11,670 bases of DNA. Source: Thiomonas sp. GTDB taxonomy: Bacteria; Pseudomonadota; Gammaproteobacteria; Burkholderiales; Burkholderiaceae_C. A program made the translations under genes and the position numbers. The stretch is from assembly GCA_028706735.1 (NCBI GenBank), contig JAQTVS010000060.1:1-11670 (forward strand). The letters run 5' to 3'. Shown in pieces: positions 1 through 6,952 of the stretch; the stretch's first letter is position 1, and every line of letters starts with the position of its first letter. The notes below the pieces were generated by a model. The model did not search any database, was not told where the DNA came from, and saw nothing but the letters and a program-made list of their open reading frames with translations.

Positions 1-1080
1 CTTCTTCACGCTGGTGCCCACCACGTCGAGCCCGGCCTCCTGCAAGGCCGAAACCACCGACCAGCTCTTGACCCCGCCGGTGATCAGCAGCACCCGCTTT
101 CCCGACAGCCGCTCGCGGTAGGCGCGGATGCGCTCCGAGGCGCGCGCCTCCTCGACCCGGATCAGCTTTTCGGTGCGGCCGAGCAGTTCCTCGGGCGCAC
201 CGCGCTCGACCAGCAGACGGGCGATTTCCCGCAGGGTGTGGCTCATGTCGGAAATGCCGTAGAACGAGCCCTCGAAAAAGGGAATTCCCCAGCGCTCCTC
301 CATCTTGCGCGCGATATTGATCATCGACTTGGAACACACCATCATCGTCGCCCGGGCGCGGTGGCTGGCGGCGATCTCGTTGTAGCGGCCGTCGCCGGAG
401 ATGCACGCCAGGATGCGGATTCCCAGCGCATCGAGCAAAGGCTTGACCTGCCACAACTCGCCCACCAGGTTGTATTCGCCGATGATGTTGATGTCGTAGG
501 GTGTGGTGAACTCAGGCTCGCGGGTGCCGATGACATAGTCGAGCAAGGCCTCGCCGCCCAATTTGTTGCCCAGATTTTTCGGCCCGGCAAATCCCGGCGC
601 GTTGACCGGAATCACCGGCTTGCCGAACTTCTCGCTCGCGCGCTTGCAGACCGCCTCGATGTCATCGCCGATCAACGCGGTGACGCAGGTTTGATAGACG
701 AAGACAGCGGGCGGGTCGTACTTGTCGAGAATCTCGCGCACCGCCCTGAACAGCCGCTTCTCCCCCCCGTACACGACGTCGAGCTCGTTGATGTCGGTGG
801 TGAATCCAGTGCGGTAGATCTGTGAACCGCTGCTGGCGCTATGGCGGTTATCCCAGGAATTGCCTTCGCAGGCGATCGGCCCATGGACCAGATGGGCCAC
901 GTCCACAATGGGCTGCAAGGCAATCTTGGCTCCATCGAAAGCGCAGCCACCGGCGGCAGCTCCCGGCGTCAGTTGCTTGGTGCAACCCTTCTTGCGCTCC
1001 TTGGCGTCCTTCGCCTGGTTCTTGTCACATCCAGGCTCTTCGAACACCTGGTCGATTTTCTGCTTGAGCATTGTGGACAT
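1..1080 (-). CDS. nifE: NifE, FeMo-cofactor assembly scaffold (partial, C-terminus off window)
   Basis: NifE pairs with NifN to form the scaffold on which the iron-molybdenum cofactor of nitrogenase is completed before transfer to NifDK. The 360 residues visible (family usually about 450-480) read without interruption to the window edge. Family hallmarks are GGCAFDG (Cys46), [13 protein letters not shown] (Cys71) and [11 protein letters not shown] (Cys132), the three cysteines that in NifE hold the P-cluster-equivalent [4Fe-4S] cluster. The motif MMVCSKSM (Cys249) probably matches the cysteine near the cofactor-precursor site. I chose the ATG at 1080 because GGAGG (1086-1090) lies 5 nt upstream; a second in-frame ATG at 1071 has no better signal. 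A sigma-54 promoter at 1115-1130 precedes it. Being first behind that promoter, it probably heads a nifEN-type operon continuing left. Identification is very secure. Confidence 0.96.
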   Translation of the reverse strand, partial: MSTMLKQKIDQVFEEPGCDKNQAKDAKERKKGCTKQLTPGAAAGGCAFDGAKIALQPIVDVAHLVHGPIACEGNSWDNRHSASSGSQIYRTGFTTDINELDVVYGGEKRLFRAVREILDKYDPPAVFVYQTCVTALIGDDIEAVCKRASEKFGKPVIPVNAPGFAGPKNLGNKLGGEALLDYVIGTREPEFTTPYDINIIGEYNLVGELWQVKPLLDALGIRILACISGDGRYNEIAASHRARATMMVCSKSMINIARKMEERWGIPFFEGSFYGISDMSHTLREIARLLVERGAPEELLGRTEKLIRVEEARASERIRAYRERLSGKRVLLITGGVKSWSVVSALQEAGLDVVGTSVKK

Positions 1081-1436
1081 TCCCGCCTCCGCGTGTTGGG
1101 GTCAGGAGGATCAATGCACGAACAGTGCCAGCCGATCGCCGGAATTTACTCCCTATATTTCAATCACTTATCAATCTTTTCAGCAATCAGGATTTGGCAG
1201 GTTTACAACAAATCCGACAAGTCACCAATCTAGATCGGCGTCGGCGCCTATGCCTCTTTGTTAAAGCGTGCCGCCGTAAATCTCAAAAACGCAGGACCGC
1301 TCCAAGCATGAACCCCGGTGATGCCGGACGTATCTGAATTTGAGGGTACTGATCAAGATAGAACGTGGCAGGCGTAGACCATCATCACAATTCCCAGTGC
1401 CGCAAAAAGAAGAACTGCCGCTCGGACGGTCCCGGG
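1081..1436. other. nifE upstream intergenic region
   Basis: These 356 bp separate nifE from the DUF2244 gene, both on the minus strand. The nifE-proximal part holds the ribosome site and the sigma-54 promoter. An AT-rich stretch (about 1141-1225) lies where an activator or IHF would be expected to act, with only a degenerate NifA-like site at 1195-1210. In the rest (1260-1436) I see no convincing gene and no clear terminator for the DUF2244 gene. Overlapping ORFs there have no recognisable protein character. Confidence 0.6.
1115..1130 (-). promoter_or_regulatory. Sigma-54 (-24/-12) promoter of nifE
   Basis: On the minus strand the sequence reads TGGCAC-TGTTC-GTGCA, against the RpoN consensus TGGCAC-N5-TTGCA. 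The -24 block is perfect, the -12 GC is present and only one base differs. It lies 35 nt upstream of the nifE ATG, leaving room for a start near 1104 and for the GGAGG ribosome site. This is what is expected for a NifA-activated nif operon, but no perfect NifA site (TGT-N10-ACA) was found in the 200 bp upstream. The nearest is TGG-N10-ACA at 1195-1210, one base off. Confidence 0.85.
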
Positions 1437-1949
1437 TCAAGTCAGCAAAATGGCCCGGCGTAAATCGCGAGCTAAAGATTGGCGCCGTTCTGATCGCAGG
1501 TAGCGGCCGATGAGAATCTCCTTGCTTCCCTCCGATACCTGGACCAGACCGCGGTGCTGTATTTGAATGCGCACGCGACGTGGATCGAATTCCACGCGCC
1601 CCTCCCGCCCGCCTCGGACCCACTCAATCGCGACGGCCTGCGCGCTGATGGCGATGCGCTCATAGTTAGCCGCGTGACGCGCGTAGACCAGTAGCGCCCA
1701 TCCCAGGCCTGCGGTCTCCAGTGCCGCGAACGGTGCGGCGAGTCGTCCCCCCTGGTTCCAGCAAAACACGGCAAGCAACGCCGAGAACAAGGCGAACGTG
1801 AAAAACACGGTGAGGAGCTGTCTGGGGCTGATGGAACAATTGCGCCGAAAATGCCAGACCCAGGCGCCGGACTCCCAGATGGGACGCATCAGCAGACTGC
1901 TGGGAAATGGTGTTTGAACGCTCTCTTGCGTGCAAAGGGCGTCATCCAT
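1437..1949 (-). CDS. DUF2244 family integral membrane protein
   Basis: This 170-residue protein of unknown biochemical role belongs to the DUF2244 family, which commonly sits beside cytochrome c oxidase genes in proteobacteria. The family opening FRRNCSISPRQL lies at about residues 34-45. Two membrane segments follow (roughly 45-63 and 69-90), then a soluble tail rich in arginine and beta-strand character. The ATG at 1949 overlaps the 3' end of the upstream regulator gene by 8 bp and has AAGGTGA just in front, so translation is probably coupled; a GTG at 1955 is a less likely start. Its place as third gene after ctaD and the Crp/Fnr gene suggests a role in oxidase assembly or respiration, which is inference from context. 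Confidence 0.85.
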   Translation of the reverse strand: MDDALCTQESVQTPFPSSLLMRPIWESGAWVWHFRRNCSISPRQLLTVFFTFALFSALLAVFCWNQGGRLAAPFAALETAGLGWALLVYARHAANYERIAISAQAVAIEWVRGGREGRVEFDPRRVRIQIQHRGLVQVSEGSKEILIGRYLRSERRQSLARDLRRAILLT

Positions 1950-2700
1950 GCTCACCTTTCAGGTTTGGATGATGTGCCCGCTCACCCGTGCTGCCGCTTC
2001 GTTTCGTTGTATCCGGGCGCTGGGTCAATGCGGCAAGGGCATTCACATCGATCACTTCTAAGCGATGCAGCGGACCTTGTACCCAACCGTTTTGACGGAA
2101 GCTCGATAAGACACGGCTGACGGTTTCCGCCCGCAAATGCAGGTAGCTGGCAATATCGGCCCGAGCGATATTGGGAAGGACAACGCCTTGCGAACCCCCT
2201 TGCCCTCGACCGGCCTGGGTGAGTTGCAGCAGGTAATGCGCCATGCGCACCCATGCGGAGTCTGTGACGATTTGCCGGTGGTGGAAATTGGCACGGATGC
2301 GCATGGCCAGTTCTGCGCTCAGGCGATGGCAGAATTGCGAGGATGCCTGCTTGTCCACGGCAGCATCGATGCCAACCCGACAAATCGTGGCCGCCGACGC
2401 CGTGGCACGATAGTCCACGCCCGTATCCTCCGCATCGGTCAGGGTTTCCAACCCGATCATGTCGCCTGGCAAGAGGAAATCAATCACCATGGCCGGTCCA
2501 CGCGGGCCATGGCACATCATTTTCACCGCCCCGGACTTCACCGTCAGCAGACAGCCTCCAGTGACGGGGATCTTTGCATCCGGGCAAAACGCCTCCGTAC
2601 GAATGCGGATCTCGGGCTCCTGCCGCAGCCCACGACTGAGATCCAACAGTCCGCAATGCTTCCGATTGCAGACCGCACAAGGACTGATTTCGCGCAACAT
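1942..2700 (-). CDS. Crp/Fnr family transcriptional regulator with FNR-like cysteines
   Basis: This 252-residue regulator resembles the oxygen sensor FNR. The N-terminus has Cys8, Cys11 and Cys16, and Cys107 (in TICRVG) sits where E. coli FNR has Cys122, so a [4Fe-4S] sensor cluster is plausible. The spacing Cys-X2-Cys-X4-Cys is one shorter than the usual X5. A cyclic-nucleotide-binding beta roll spans about 30-115, followed by a dimer helix. The winged helix at about 172-220 carries AETVSR, with Glu192, Ser195 and Arg196 matching FNR Glu209, Ser212 and Arg213, which read TTGAT half-sites. The ATG at 2700 lies 30 bp after the ctaD stop and has a poor ribosome site, but no other start exists before an in-frame stop at the ctaD end. 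It probably senses low oxygen and may control the ctaD operon itself through the box at 4529-4542. Confidence 0.88.
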   Translation of the reverse strand: MLREISPCAVCNRKHCGLLDLSRGLRQEPEIRIRTEAFCPDAKIPVTGGCLLTVKSGAVKMMCHGPRGPAMVIDFLLPGDMIGLETLTDAEDTGVDYRATASAATICRVGIDAAVDKQASSQFCHRLSAELAMRIRANFHHRQIVTDSAWVRMAHYLLQLTQAGRGQGGSQGVVLPNIARADIASYLHLRAETVSRVLSSFRQNGWVQGPLHRLEVIDVNALAALTQRPDTTKRSGSTGERAHHPNLKGEHG

Positions 2701-2730
2701 CGGAGCCGATCTTGGTTGCGTTCCTCGTCC

Positions 2731-4362
2731 TTACTCGGCGCCAAGCACCCGCATTGCATCTGCGCTGAGACGCGGCGGGGTTTCATAGGTGTGAAATGGC
2801 GCCGGCGAAGGCACTTCCCATTCCAATCCTTCCGCTCCGTCCCAAGGACGCTGTGGCGCCTTCTCGCCTTGGCCGCGGAGCACCGGAATCACCACGGCGA
2901 AAACAAAATACACCTGAGCCAGACCGAAGATCCATGCGCCAACCGTGGAGATCTGGTTGAAGTCGGTGAATTGCACCGGGTAGGCGATGTAACGGCGCGG
3001 CATGCCCGCCAACCCCAGAAAGTGCTGCGGAAAGAAGGTGATATTGAAGCCAATCATCGACAGCCAGAAATGGATTTTTCCTGCGGTTTCGTTGTACATG
3101 GTGCCGGTCCACTTGGGCGACCAGTAATAGAAGGCCATGAAGATGGCAAAGAGTGTGCCGGCGACCATGGTGTAGTGGAAGTGCGCCACGACGAAGTAGG
3201 TGTTGTGCACCTGGGTGTCGATGGGCACCATGGCGAGCATCAGCCCGGTGAAGCCACCTATGGTGAACACGATGATGAAACCAACGGCAAACAACATCGG
3301 CGTCTCGAACGAGAGCGAGCCGCGCCACATGGTGGCAATCCAGTTGAACACCTTGACCCCCGTGGGCACCGCGATCAGCATGGTGGCGTACATAAAGAAC
3401 AACTGCCCCACCGTGGGCATGCCCGCCGTGAACATGTGGTGCGCCCAGACCAGGAAAGACAGGATGGCAATGGACGCCGTGGCATAGACCATGGACGAAT
3501 AACCAAACAACCGCTTGCGCGAGAACGCGGGCACCACAGAACTCATCACGCCAAACGACGGCAGGATCAGGATATAGACCTCTGGGTGGCCCATGAACCA
3601 GAACAGATGTTGATAGAGCACCGGATCACCACCGCCTGTGGCGGTGAAGAAACTCGTGCCGAAATGTCGATCAGTGAGCGTCATTGTCACCGCCCCTGCA
3701 AGCACCGGCATGACGGCAATGAGCAGATAACCCGTGATCAGCCAAGCCCAGCAGAACATCGGCATTTTCATCAAGGTCATGCCCGGCGCACGCAGGTTCA
3801 GAATGGTGACGATGATGTTGATCGACCCCAGAATGCTGGACGCCCCCAGCAGATGGACGGCAAAGATAATCAAATCCATGCCCATGCCCTGCTGCAGGCT
3901 CAGAGGCGGGTACAGCGTCCAGCCTATGCCAGGAGCGCCGCCTGGCACGAGAAAGGAGGCCACTCCCAGTGCGGCAGCGGGCACCAGCAGCCAGAAGCTG
4001 AGGTTGTTCAGGCGCGGGAAGGCCATGTCGGGCGCGCCAATTTGCAGCGGGATCATCCAGTTCGCTAATCCGGTGAGCGCCGGCATCACCGCCATGAAAA
4101 TCATGATCAGGCCATGCATGGTGCCGAACGCATTGAACAGCTCTGGATTGAGCAGCCACACATCGGGCCTCCACAGTTCGGTGCGAATCGCCAGAGCCAG
4201 CACCCCGCCCACAAACAGCATCACCAGGGCATAGATGAGGTACATCGTGCCGATGTCTTTGTGGTTCGTCGAGAACAGCCAGCGCCTCCATCCATGCGGA
4301 TGGTCATGGACATGGGCAGCTTCATGCGTGGGGGCATGCACCGGGTCGAGCACGACGCTCAT
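2731..4362 (-). CDS. ctaD: Cytochrome c oxidase subunit I (A1-type haem-copper oxidase)
   Basis: Subunit I is the catalytic core of an aa3-type terminal oxidase, reducing O2 to water and pumping protons across the inner membrane. The 543-residue protein has all key residues: haem a ligands His83 and His396, haem a3 ligand His394, CuB ligands His259, His308 and His309, and the cross-linked Tyr263. D-channel residues Asp112, Asn120 and Glu261 are present, as is K-channel Lys337 (TGVKVFNW), so it is an A1-type pump. About twelve membrane segments span residues 35-495. The start is ATG 4362 because AAGGAG (4369-4374) precedes it by 6 nt and the next residues resemble family N-termini; the open frame extends 86 codons further without merit. 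No subunit II or III gene, nor assembly factor CtaG, flanks it, so the partners must lie elsewhere. Confidence 0.96.
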   Translation of the reverse strand: MSVVLDPVHAPTHEAAHVHDHPHGWRRWLFSTNHKDIGTMYLIYALVMLFVGGVLALAIRTELWRPDVWLLNPELFNAFGTMHGLIMIFMAVMPALTGLANWMIPLQIGAPDMAFPRLNNLSFWLLVPAAALGVASFLVPGGAPGIGWTLYPPLSLQQGMGMDLIIFAVHLLGASSILGSINIIVTILNLRAPGMTLMKMPMFCWAWLITGYLLIAVMPVLAGAVTMTLTDRHFGTSFFTATGGGDPVLYQHLFWFMGHPEVYILILPSFGVMSSVVPAFSRKRLFGYSSMVYATASIAILSFLVWAHHMFTAGMPTVGQLFFMYATMLIAVPTGVKVFNWIATMWRGSLSFETPMLFAVGFIIVFTIGGFTGLMLAMVPIDTQVHNTYFVVAHFHYTMVAGTLFAIFMAFYYWSPKWTGTMYNETAGKIHFWLSMIGFNITFFPQHFLGLAGMPRRYIAYPVQFTDFNQISTVGAWIFGLAQVYFVFAVVIPVLRGQGEKAPQRPWDGAEGLEWEVPSPAPFHTYETPPRLSADAMRVLGAE

Positions 4363-4392
4363 CGGGAACTCCTTTCGGGGGTGGTACAGATA

Positions 4393-4429
4393 GGCCAATT
4401 GTGAAATCGGCGCGAACCCCCAATTGGCC
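4393..4429. repeat. 9-bp perfect inverted repeat in the ctaD leader
   Basis: GGCCAATTG at 4393-4401 and CAATTGGCC at 4421-4429 are exact inverted copies separated by 19 bp. Each arm contains the palindrome CAATTG, so the pair could be two protein-binding half-sites or sites in tandem, or an RNA hairpin ending 30 nt before the ctaD ATG. No T-run follows, so it is not a terminator. The function is unknown. Confidence 0.7.
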
Positions 4430-4528
4430 ATGCTTGCTCGCGCCGGGCGCCGCAATCTTGACGGCGCCATTTCAGCGTGATTCTTGCTTTCGTTCCGCTT
4501 GAATCCGTAAGGGTTTAGGCTCGGACGA

Positions 4529-4542
4529 GTGATGCAGATCAA
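4529..4542 (-). promoter_or_regulatory. FNR-like binding box upstream of ctaD
   Basis: On the minus strand this reads TTGAT-CTGC-ATCAC, matching the FNR consensus TTGAT-N4-ATCAA at nine of ten positions. It lies 167 nt before the ctaD start, and the regulator encoded two genes along has the residues that read this half-site. If used at position -41.5, transcription would begin near 4494; the -10 region there (around 4501-4507) is poor. Direct regulation of ctaD is inferred. Confidence 0.55.
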
Positions 4543-4595
4543 CAGTTCGACAAATTTCGGCCGTCGTCCGATGCGGTAGCTGACGGCTCCATCTC

Positions 4596-4671
4596 TCAAG
4601 GAAACGCAGGGCCGCCCCAAGTTTCCTTGACCCCCACGGGGGGCGGGCTGGGTGCAGCCCGGCCCTGGGGG
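4596..4671. repeat. Two adjacent GC-rich hairpins (palindromic intergenic element)
   Basis: The first hairpin is TCAAGGAAAC (4596-4605) and GTTTCCTTGA (4621-4630), a perfect 10-bp inverted repeat around 15 nt. The second begins at the very next base: CCCCCA (4631-4636) pairs with TGGGGG (4666-4671), and inside it CGGGCT (4644-4649) pairs with AGCCCG (4656-4661). The abutting arrangement looks like a dispersed palindromic (REP- or BIME-like) element rather than a terminator, as no T-run follows on either strand. It sits between a decayed gene and the ctaD promoter. I believe similar GC-rich elements occur in other Burkholderiales genomes, but could not check. Confidence 0.65.
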
Positions 4672-4816
4672 CGCTCATAACTGTTGTTGCCAAGGTGCGA
4701 TTCTGATCGGCCAGGATCCGCACAGCATGACCGCGCGGCAGCCAGTAGTTGCCCGCATCGCGCTGGCCGCGTCGGCTGGCGGGAAGCCGTAGACGCGCAG
4801 CAGCACCCAGACAAAT

Positions 4817-5049
4817 TCACAGACTTTGGCGGGCGCGAAACCGCAGGCCGTGCTGGGCATCGCGGCTCCAGTGGCCGACGCATTCGATCTGCTCGCCGGG
4901 ACTGATGCTGGCGGCTGAGCCCACCACGGTCGTCAGTCCTCGCTGTCCGCGAACTCTCACGCGCAGCAGGGCAAAGCCATTCTGTTCGCTGTGAAAAGTG
5001 ACGCGTTCGACGGCACTGACAGGCGTTCAGTTTGCTCGGGAGTGCTCAT
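4817..5049 (-). pseudogene. recD2-type helicase remnant (N-terminal OB domain, frameshifted)
   Basis: Beginning at ATG 5049, the sequence reads MSTPEQTERLS, then one base appears missing at about 5015-5016. In the shifted frame it continues AVERVTFHSEQNGFALLRV, later SAASISPGEQIECVGHW and QHGLRFRA, and stops at 4817-4819. This is the opening OB-like domain of RecD2 (RecD-related helicase, normally over 700 residues). All helicase motifs are missing. Restoring one G at the shift gives LSGAVERV, the usual family wording. The ATG overlaps the stop of the J-domain gene (ATGA), so the two were once an operon pair. The recD2 assignment rests on remembered family wording and is fairly secure; that it is dead is clear from the frameshift and the truncation. 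Confidence 0.72.
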
Positions 5050-6161
5050 CGACGACGGCGACGACGGGGACTGAGCTCCTCGGCGAGAAAGTCTTCAAAC
5101 GCGGCCAATGCCTCATCCCAGCTCTCCTCGGCCAGGGCTTGGCTGGCGCGCTCTTGCTCACGCAGCCAGGACTTCATAAACCGGACTTCAGCTTTGCGCG
5201 AAAGCACCGACTTCAATTCGCCCTCGACCCTCTCCAGGGCATCGAGTTCATCTTCGATCAGGGTGTCGATCGCGCGGGGATCGAGCTTCCCTGCGGATGC
5301 AGCGAAGGGCATGTTGAGGTGCAGCTCATGCTCAATCAGCGTGATCTCCTCCTCCAGGCCAGCAAGCTGGGTTTTGAGCGCCCGGGCATAGTCCTTGATC
5401 TGCGCGTCATCCAGGGCAGAGAGATGGGCGGCGTCGACCATGGCGATTTCAAGTTGCAGGCCGAGCAGGGCAAGGAGGTCACCGTTTTTGTAAGACTTAT
5501 TGGCGCGTTGAAGCAAGGCGGTCTTGCGCGCACGCTCTTCGGGGTCAGACTCGCGGTCAGGATGCAGGGCGCTGGCGAGCTTGCGATAGATGGCGCGCAG
5601 GGACGGGGCTTGGGCGTCTCGCGGCCGCTTCTCCACGTCGTTCAGGTGCCGTTGGTGAAATCCGGCGCTGTCGTCAGTCTCCGCGTCGAAGCCATCGACC
5701 TCCGGCGCGTCGGCTTCCTGCGTTTCCTGCGTATTGGTTTGACTGAACTTGTCAAAGCCAAACAGGTCGTCCATCCCCGATTCTTGTTGCTCAGGCGCTG
5801 GTGCACGCTGCCGATTCAGGATCGCCTCGATTTCCGCGTCGTGCTGAATGCTCAGGCAGGCATGCCCCAGCGCGTCGATCATGGCGCGCAGGCGCTTGTG
5901 GTCGGTCTTGTTGTACCGAGGATCGGCTTGCATGCCGTCCAGAGCCAGCAAGAGTTCTTTGCGCATCACGTTGAGGCCGCGCATCTTGGGGTCGATCTGC
6001 GCAGCCTGTGCCTGGGCCGCACGCTGCATCGCATCGTGCCATTGCTGAAGACGATTGCGGGCGCGGTGAATCTTGCTGACCAGGGTGTTGAAGGCCTTTT
6101 GCTGTTTGCTCAGCGGTTTGCCAGGGACAGGGGGCTGCAGGGTGATCGCGGGGACGGACAT
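5046..6161 (-). CDS. J-domain (DnaJ-like) protein with C-terminal coiled coil
   Basis: This 371-residue soluble protein probably acts as a co-chaperone stimulating a DnaK-type Hsp70. A J-domain core lies at about 186-240: helix LRAIYRKLASAL, the HPD motif at 200-202, then a lysine- and arginine-rich helix. Before it come a helical N-terminal domain (15-115) and an acidic, Gln- and Asp-rich linker (about 122-180). After it a charged coiled coil (about 260-345) leads to an Arg-rich tail of six arginines. There is no Gly/Phe region or zinc finger, so it is a type III (DnaJC-like) protein of unknown client. ATG 6161 was chosen because the residues before it (to 6296) look non-coding; the ribosome site is weak, and a GTG at 6167 is possible. 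Its stop overlaps the start of the recD2 remnant. Confidence 0.82.
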   Translation of the reverse strand: MSVPAITLQPPVPGKPLSKQQKAFNTLVSKIHRARNRLQQWHDAMQRAAQAQAAQIDPKMRGLNVMRKELLLALDGMQADPRYNKTDHKRLRAMIDALGHACLSIQHDAEIEAILNRQRAPAPEQQESGMDDLFGFDKFSQTNTQETQEADAPEVDGFDAETDDSAGFHQRHLNDVEKRPRDAQAPSLRAIYRKLASALHPDRESDPEERARKTALLQRANKSYKNGDLLALLGLQLEIAMVDAAHLSALDDAQIKDYARALKTQLAGLEEEITLIEHELHLNMPFAASAGKLDPRAIDTLIEDELDALERVEGELKSVLSRKAEVRFMKSWLREQERASQALAEESWDEALAAFEDFLAEELSPRRRRRR

Positions 6162-6515
6162 GGGCACAATCGATCGAAGGCTGGGCGGCGCTGGGAGACT
6201 TGTCCAGAGCGTTGGTCGGCGCTTGTGACGAACCGAGCAACGCGGCGGACAAATCGGTTTCATATTACCCGGTGGCCTGCGTGAGCCGATGCGCATGGAT
6301 CGGACGATGGAATGTAAGCAATGGGATGGACGCCCCTGACATGTCTCACGCAGCCGTGGTCAGCATTGTCGTAAAGCGAGTTTAATCGTTATAAAACAAT
6401 GATCTACGAATGTTTTTATATACAAAAAGTGTCAGATCAACGCCGCCTAGCACCGCCTTCGACCAAATGACCCCTCAATTTGAGTAAGTTTTACTCTTCA
6501 AAAAATTGACCTTTT
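6162..6515. other. Intergenic region with AT-rich segment
   Basis: About 350 bp lie between the minus-strand J-domain gene and the plus-strand hydrolase remnant. From about 6360 to 6520 the composition is clearly more AT-rich than anything nearby. It includes a small perfect hairpin, GAGTAA-GTT-TTACTC (6482-6496), and a direct repeat TTGACC (6506-6511 and 6516-6521). Promoters for the J-domain gene presumably lie here, but no convincing -35/-10 pair stands out. The AT-rich part may be foreign or the scar of a deletion, since the next gene lacks its 5' part. Confidence 0.5.
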
Positions 6516-6809
6516 TTGACCTTCACTGCAACGTGCCAAATTGTCTTGGACGAAGACGCGGTCGTGCGCAACAGCCCGATTGCGCTTCCTGCGTCCGGCA
6601 AACCCTTGCTGATTGCCTACGGCGGAAGCGAGTTGGCCGAGTTGCAGCGTCAGTCTGTCTCCTACTTTCAGACTCTTCAATCGCAGCGCCCGGACGTGCA
6701 CGCATTGGAGCGCCTTGACGGCCATCACCATTTCTCCATCCTCGAAGAACTGGCCTCGCCGACCGGCGCGCTTGCGCTTGCCGCAGCGCGCCTCACGGCT
6801 GTGCGTTGA
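6516..6809 (+). pseudogene. 5'-truncated alpha/beta hydrolase (C-terminal remnant)
   Basis: Recognisable protein begins about 6543 with VLDEDAVVRNSP and runs to the stop at 6807-6809. The wording SGKPLLIAYGGSE followed by RQSVSYFQTLQ and then DGHHHFSILEELA is that of the C-terminal quarter of small alpha/beta hydrolases of the esterase or arylformamidase type, where the last His (in GHHHF) completes the catalytic triad. The nucleophile serine (GXSXG) part, roughly 180 residues, is absent: a stop lies just upstream (6507-6509) and the sequence before is AT-rich and unrelated. The only in-frame start is a TTG at 6516 with no ribosome site. It is almost certainly non-functional, though a terminator survives after it. 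Confidence 0.7.
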
Positions 6810-6865
6810 TTGCCCCAACTGTGGGCGCCCTGCACTGCATCGGCATCACAGGGCGACGCAACATG

Positions 6866-6886
6866 CCGCCTTTCTGGCGGTTTTTT
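6866..6886 (+). terminator. Rho-independent terminator
   Basis: CCGCC (6866-6870) pairs with GGCGG (6876-6880) around the loop TTTCT and is followed at once by six T residues. It lies 57 bp after the hydrolase remnant and only 25 bp before the first sigma-54-like element, so it separates the old gene from the riboswitch operon. Confidence 0.8.
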
Positions 6887-6910
6887 CTGGGGAGCAAAGC
6901 TTGCTGAATG

Positions 6911-6926
6911 TGGCATGAACTTTGCA
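6911..6926 (+). promoter_or_regulatory. Sigma-54 (-24/-12) promoter, element 1
   Basis: TGGCAT-GAACT-TTGCA matches the RpoN consensus TGGCAC-N5-TTGCA with one difference, and both invariant GG and GC are correctly spaced. Transcription would start near 6937, about 47 bp before the riboswitch aptamer. Such promoters in nitrogen metabolism usually need NtrC or NifA; a weak NtrC-like half-site (GCACT) lies at about 6833, but no convincing enhancer was found. Confidence 0.7.
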
Positions 6927-6952
6927 TGTAACCCTACGCACGGAATTGGTGG

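Larger units (their letters stand above)
4363..4816. other. ctaD upstream region and degraded sequence
   Basis: These 454 bp hold the ctaD ribosome site, the inverted repeat (4393-4429), the FNR-like box and the paired hairpins. The part beyond the hairpins (4675-4816) has open frames on both strands, but none gave a recognisable protein. It may be further decayed sequence connected with the recD2 remnant that follows, since the minus-strand frame continues past that stop without recognisable RecD2 similarity. Confidence 0.55.

Noticed and set aside
238..825. 195-codon plus-strand open frame
   Set aside because: It is antisense to nifE, whose cysteine motifs leave no doubt.
1158..1180. TTGAT half-site upstream of nifE
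   Set aside because: On the minus strand TTGAT-AAGT is followed by GATTG rather than ATCAA, so there is no second FNR half-site.
2137..4068. 643-codon plus-strand open frame
   Set aside because: It lies antisense to ctaD and the Crp/Fnr gene, which are both certain. Its sequence is rich in His, Arg and Gly with no domain and reflects the codon bias of the opposite strand.
4363..4620. 86-residue N-terminal extension of ctaD
   Set aside because: The family starts near the ATG at 4362, which has AAGGAG in front. The extension would cover the inverted repeat, the FNR-like box and part of the first hairpin.
4998..6284. 428-codon plus-strand open frame
   Set aside because: It is antisense to the J-domain gene, whose HPD motif and coiled coil are clear. 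The plus-strand frame has no ribosome site or known family wording.
6828..6850. NtrC enhancer site
   Set aside because: GCACT-GCATC-GGCAT matches only one half of the GCACY-N5-GGTGC consensus, which is too weak to annotate.
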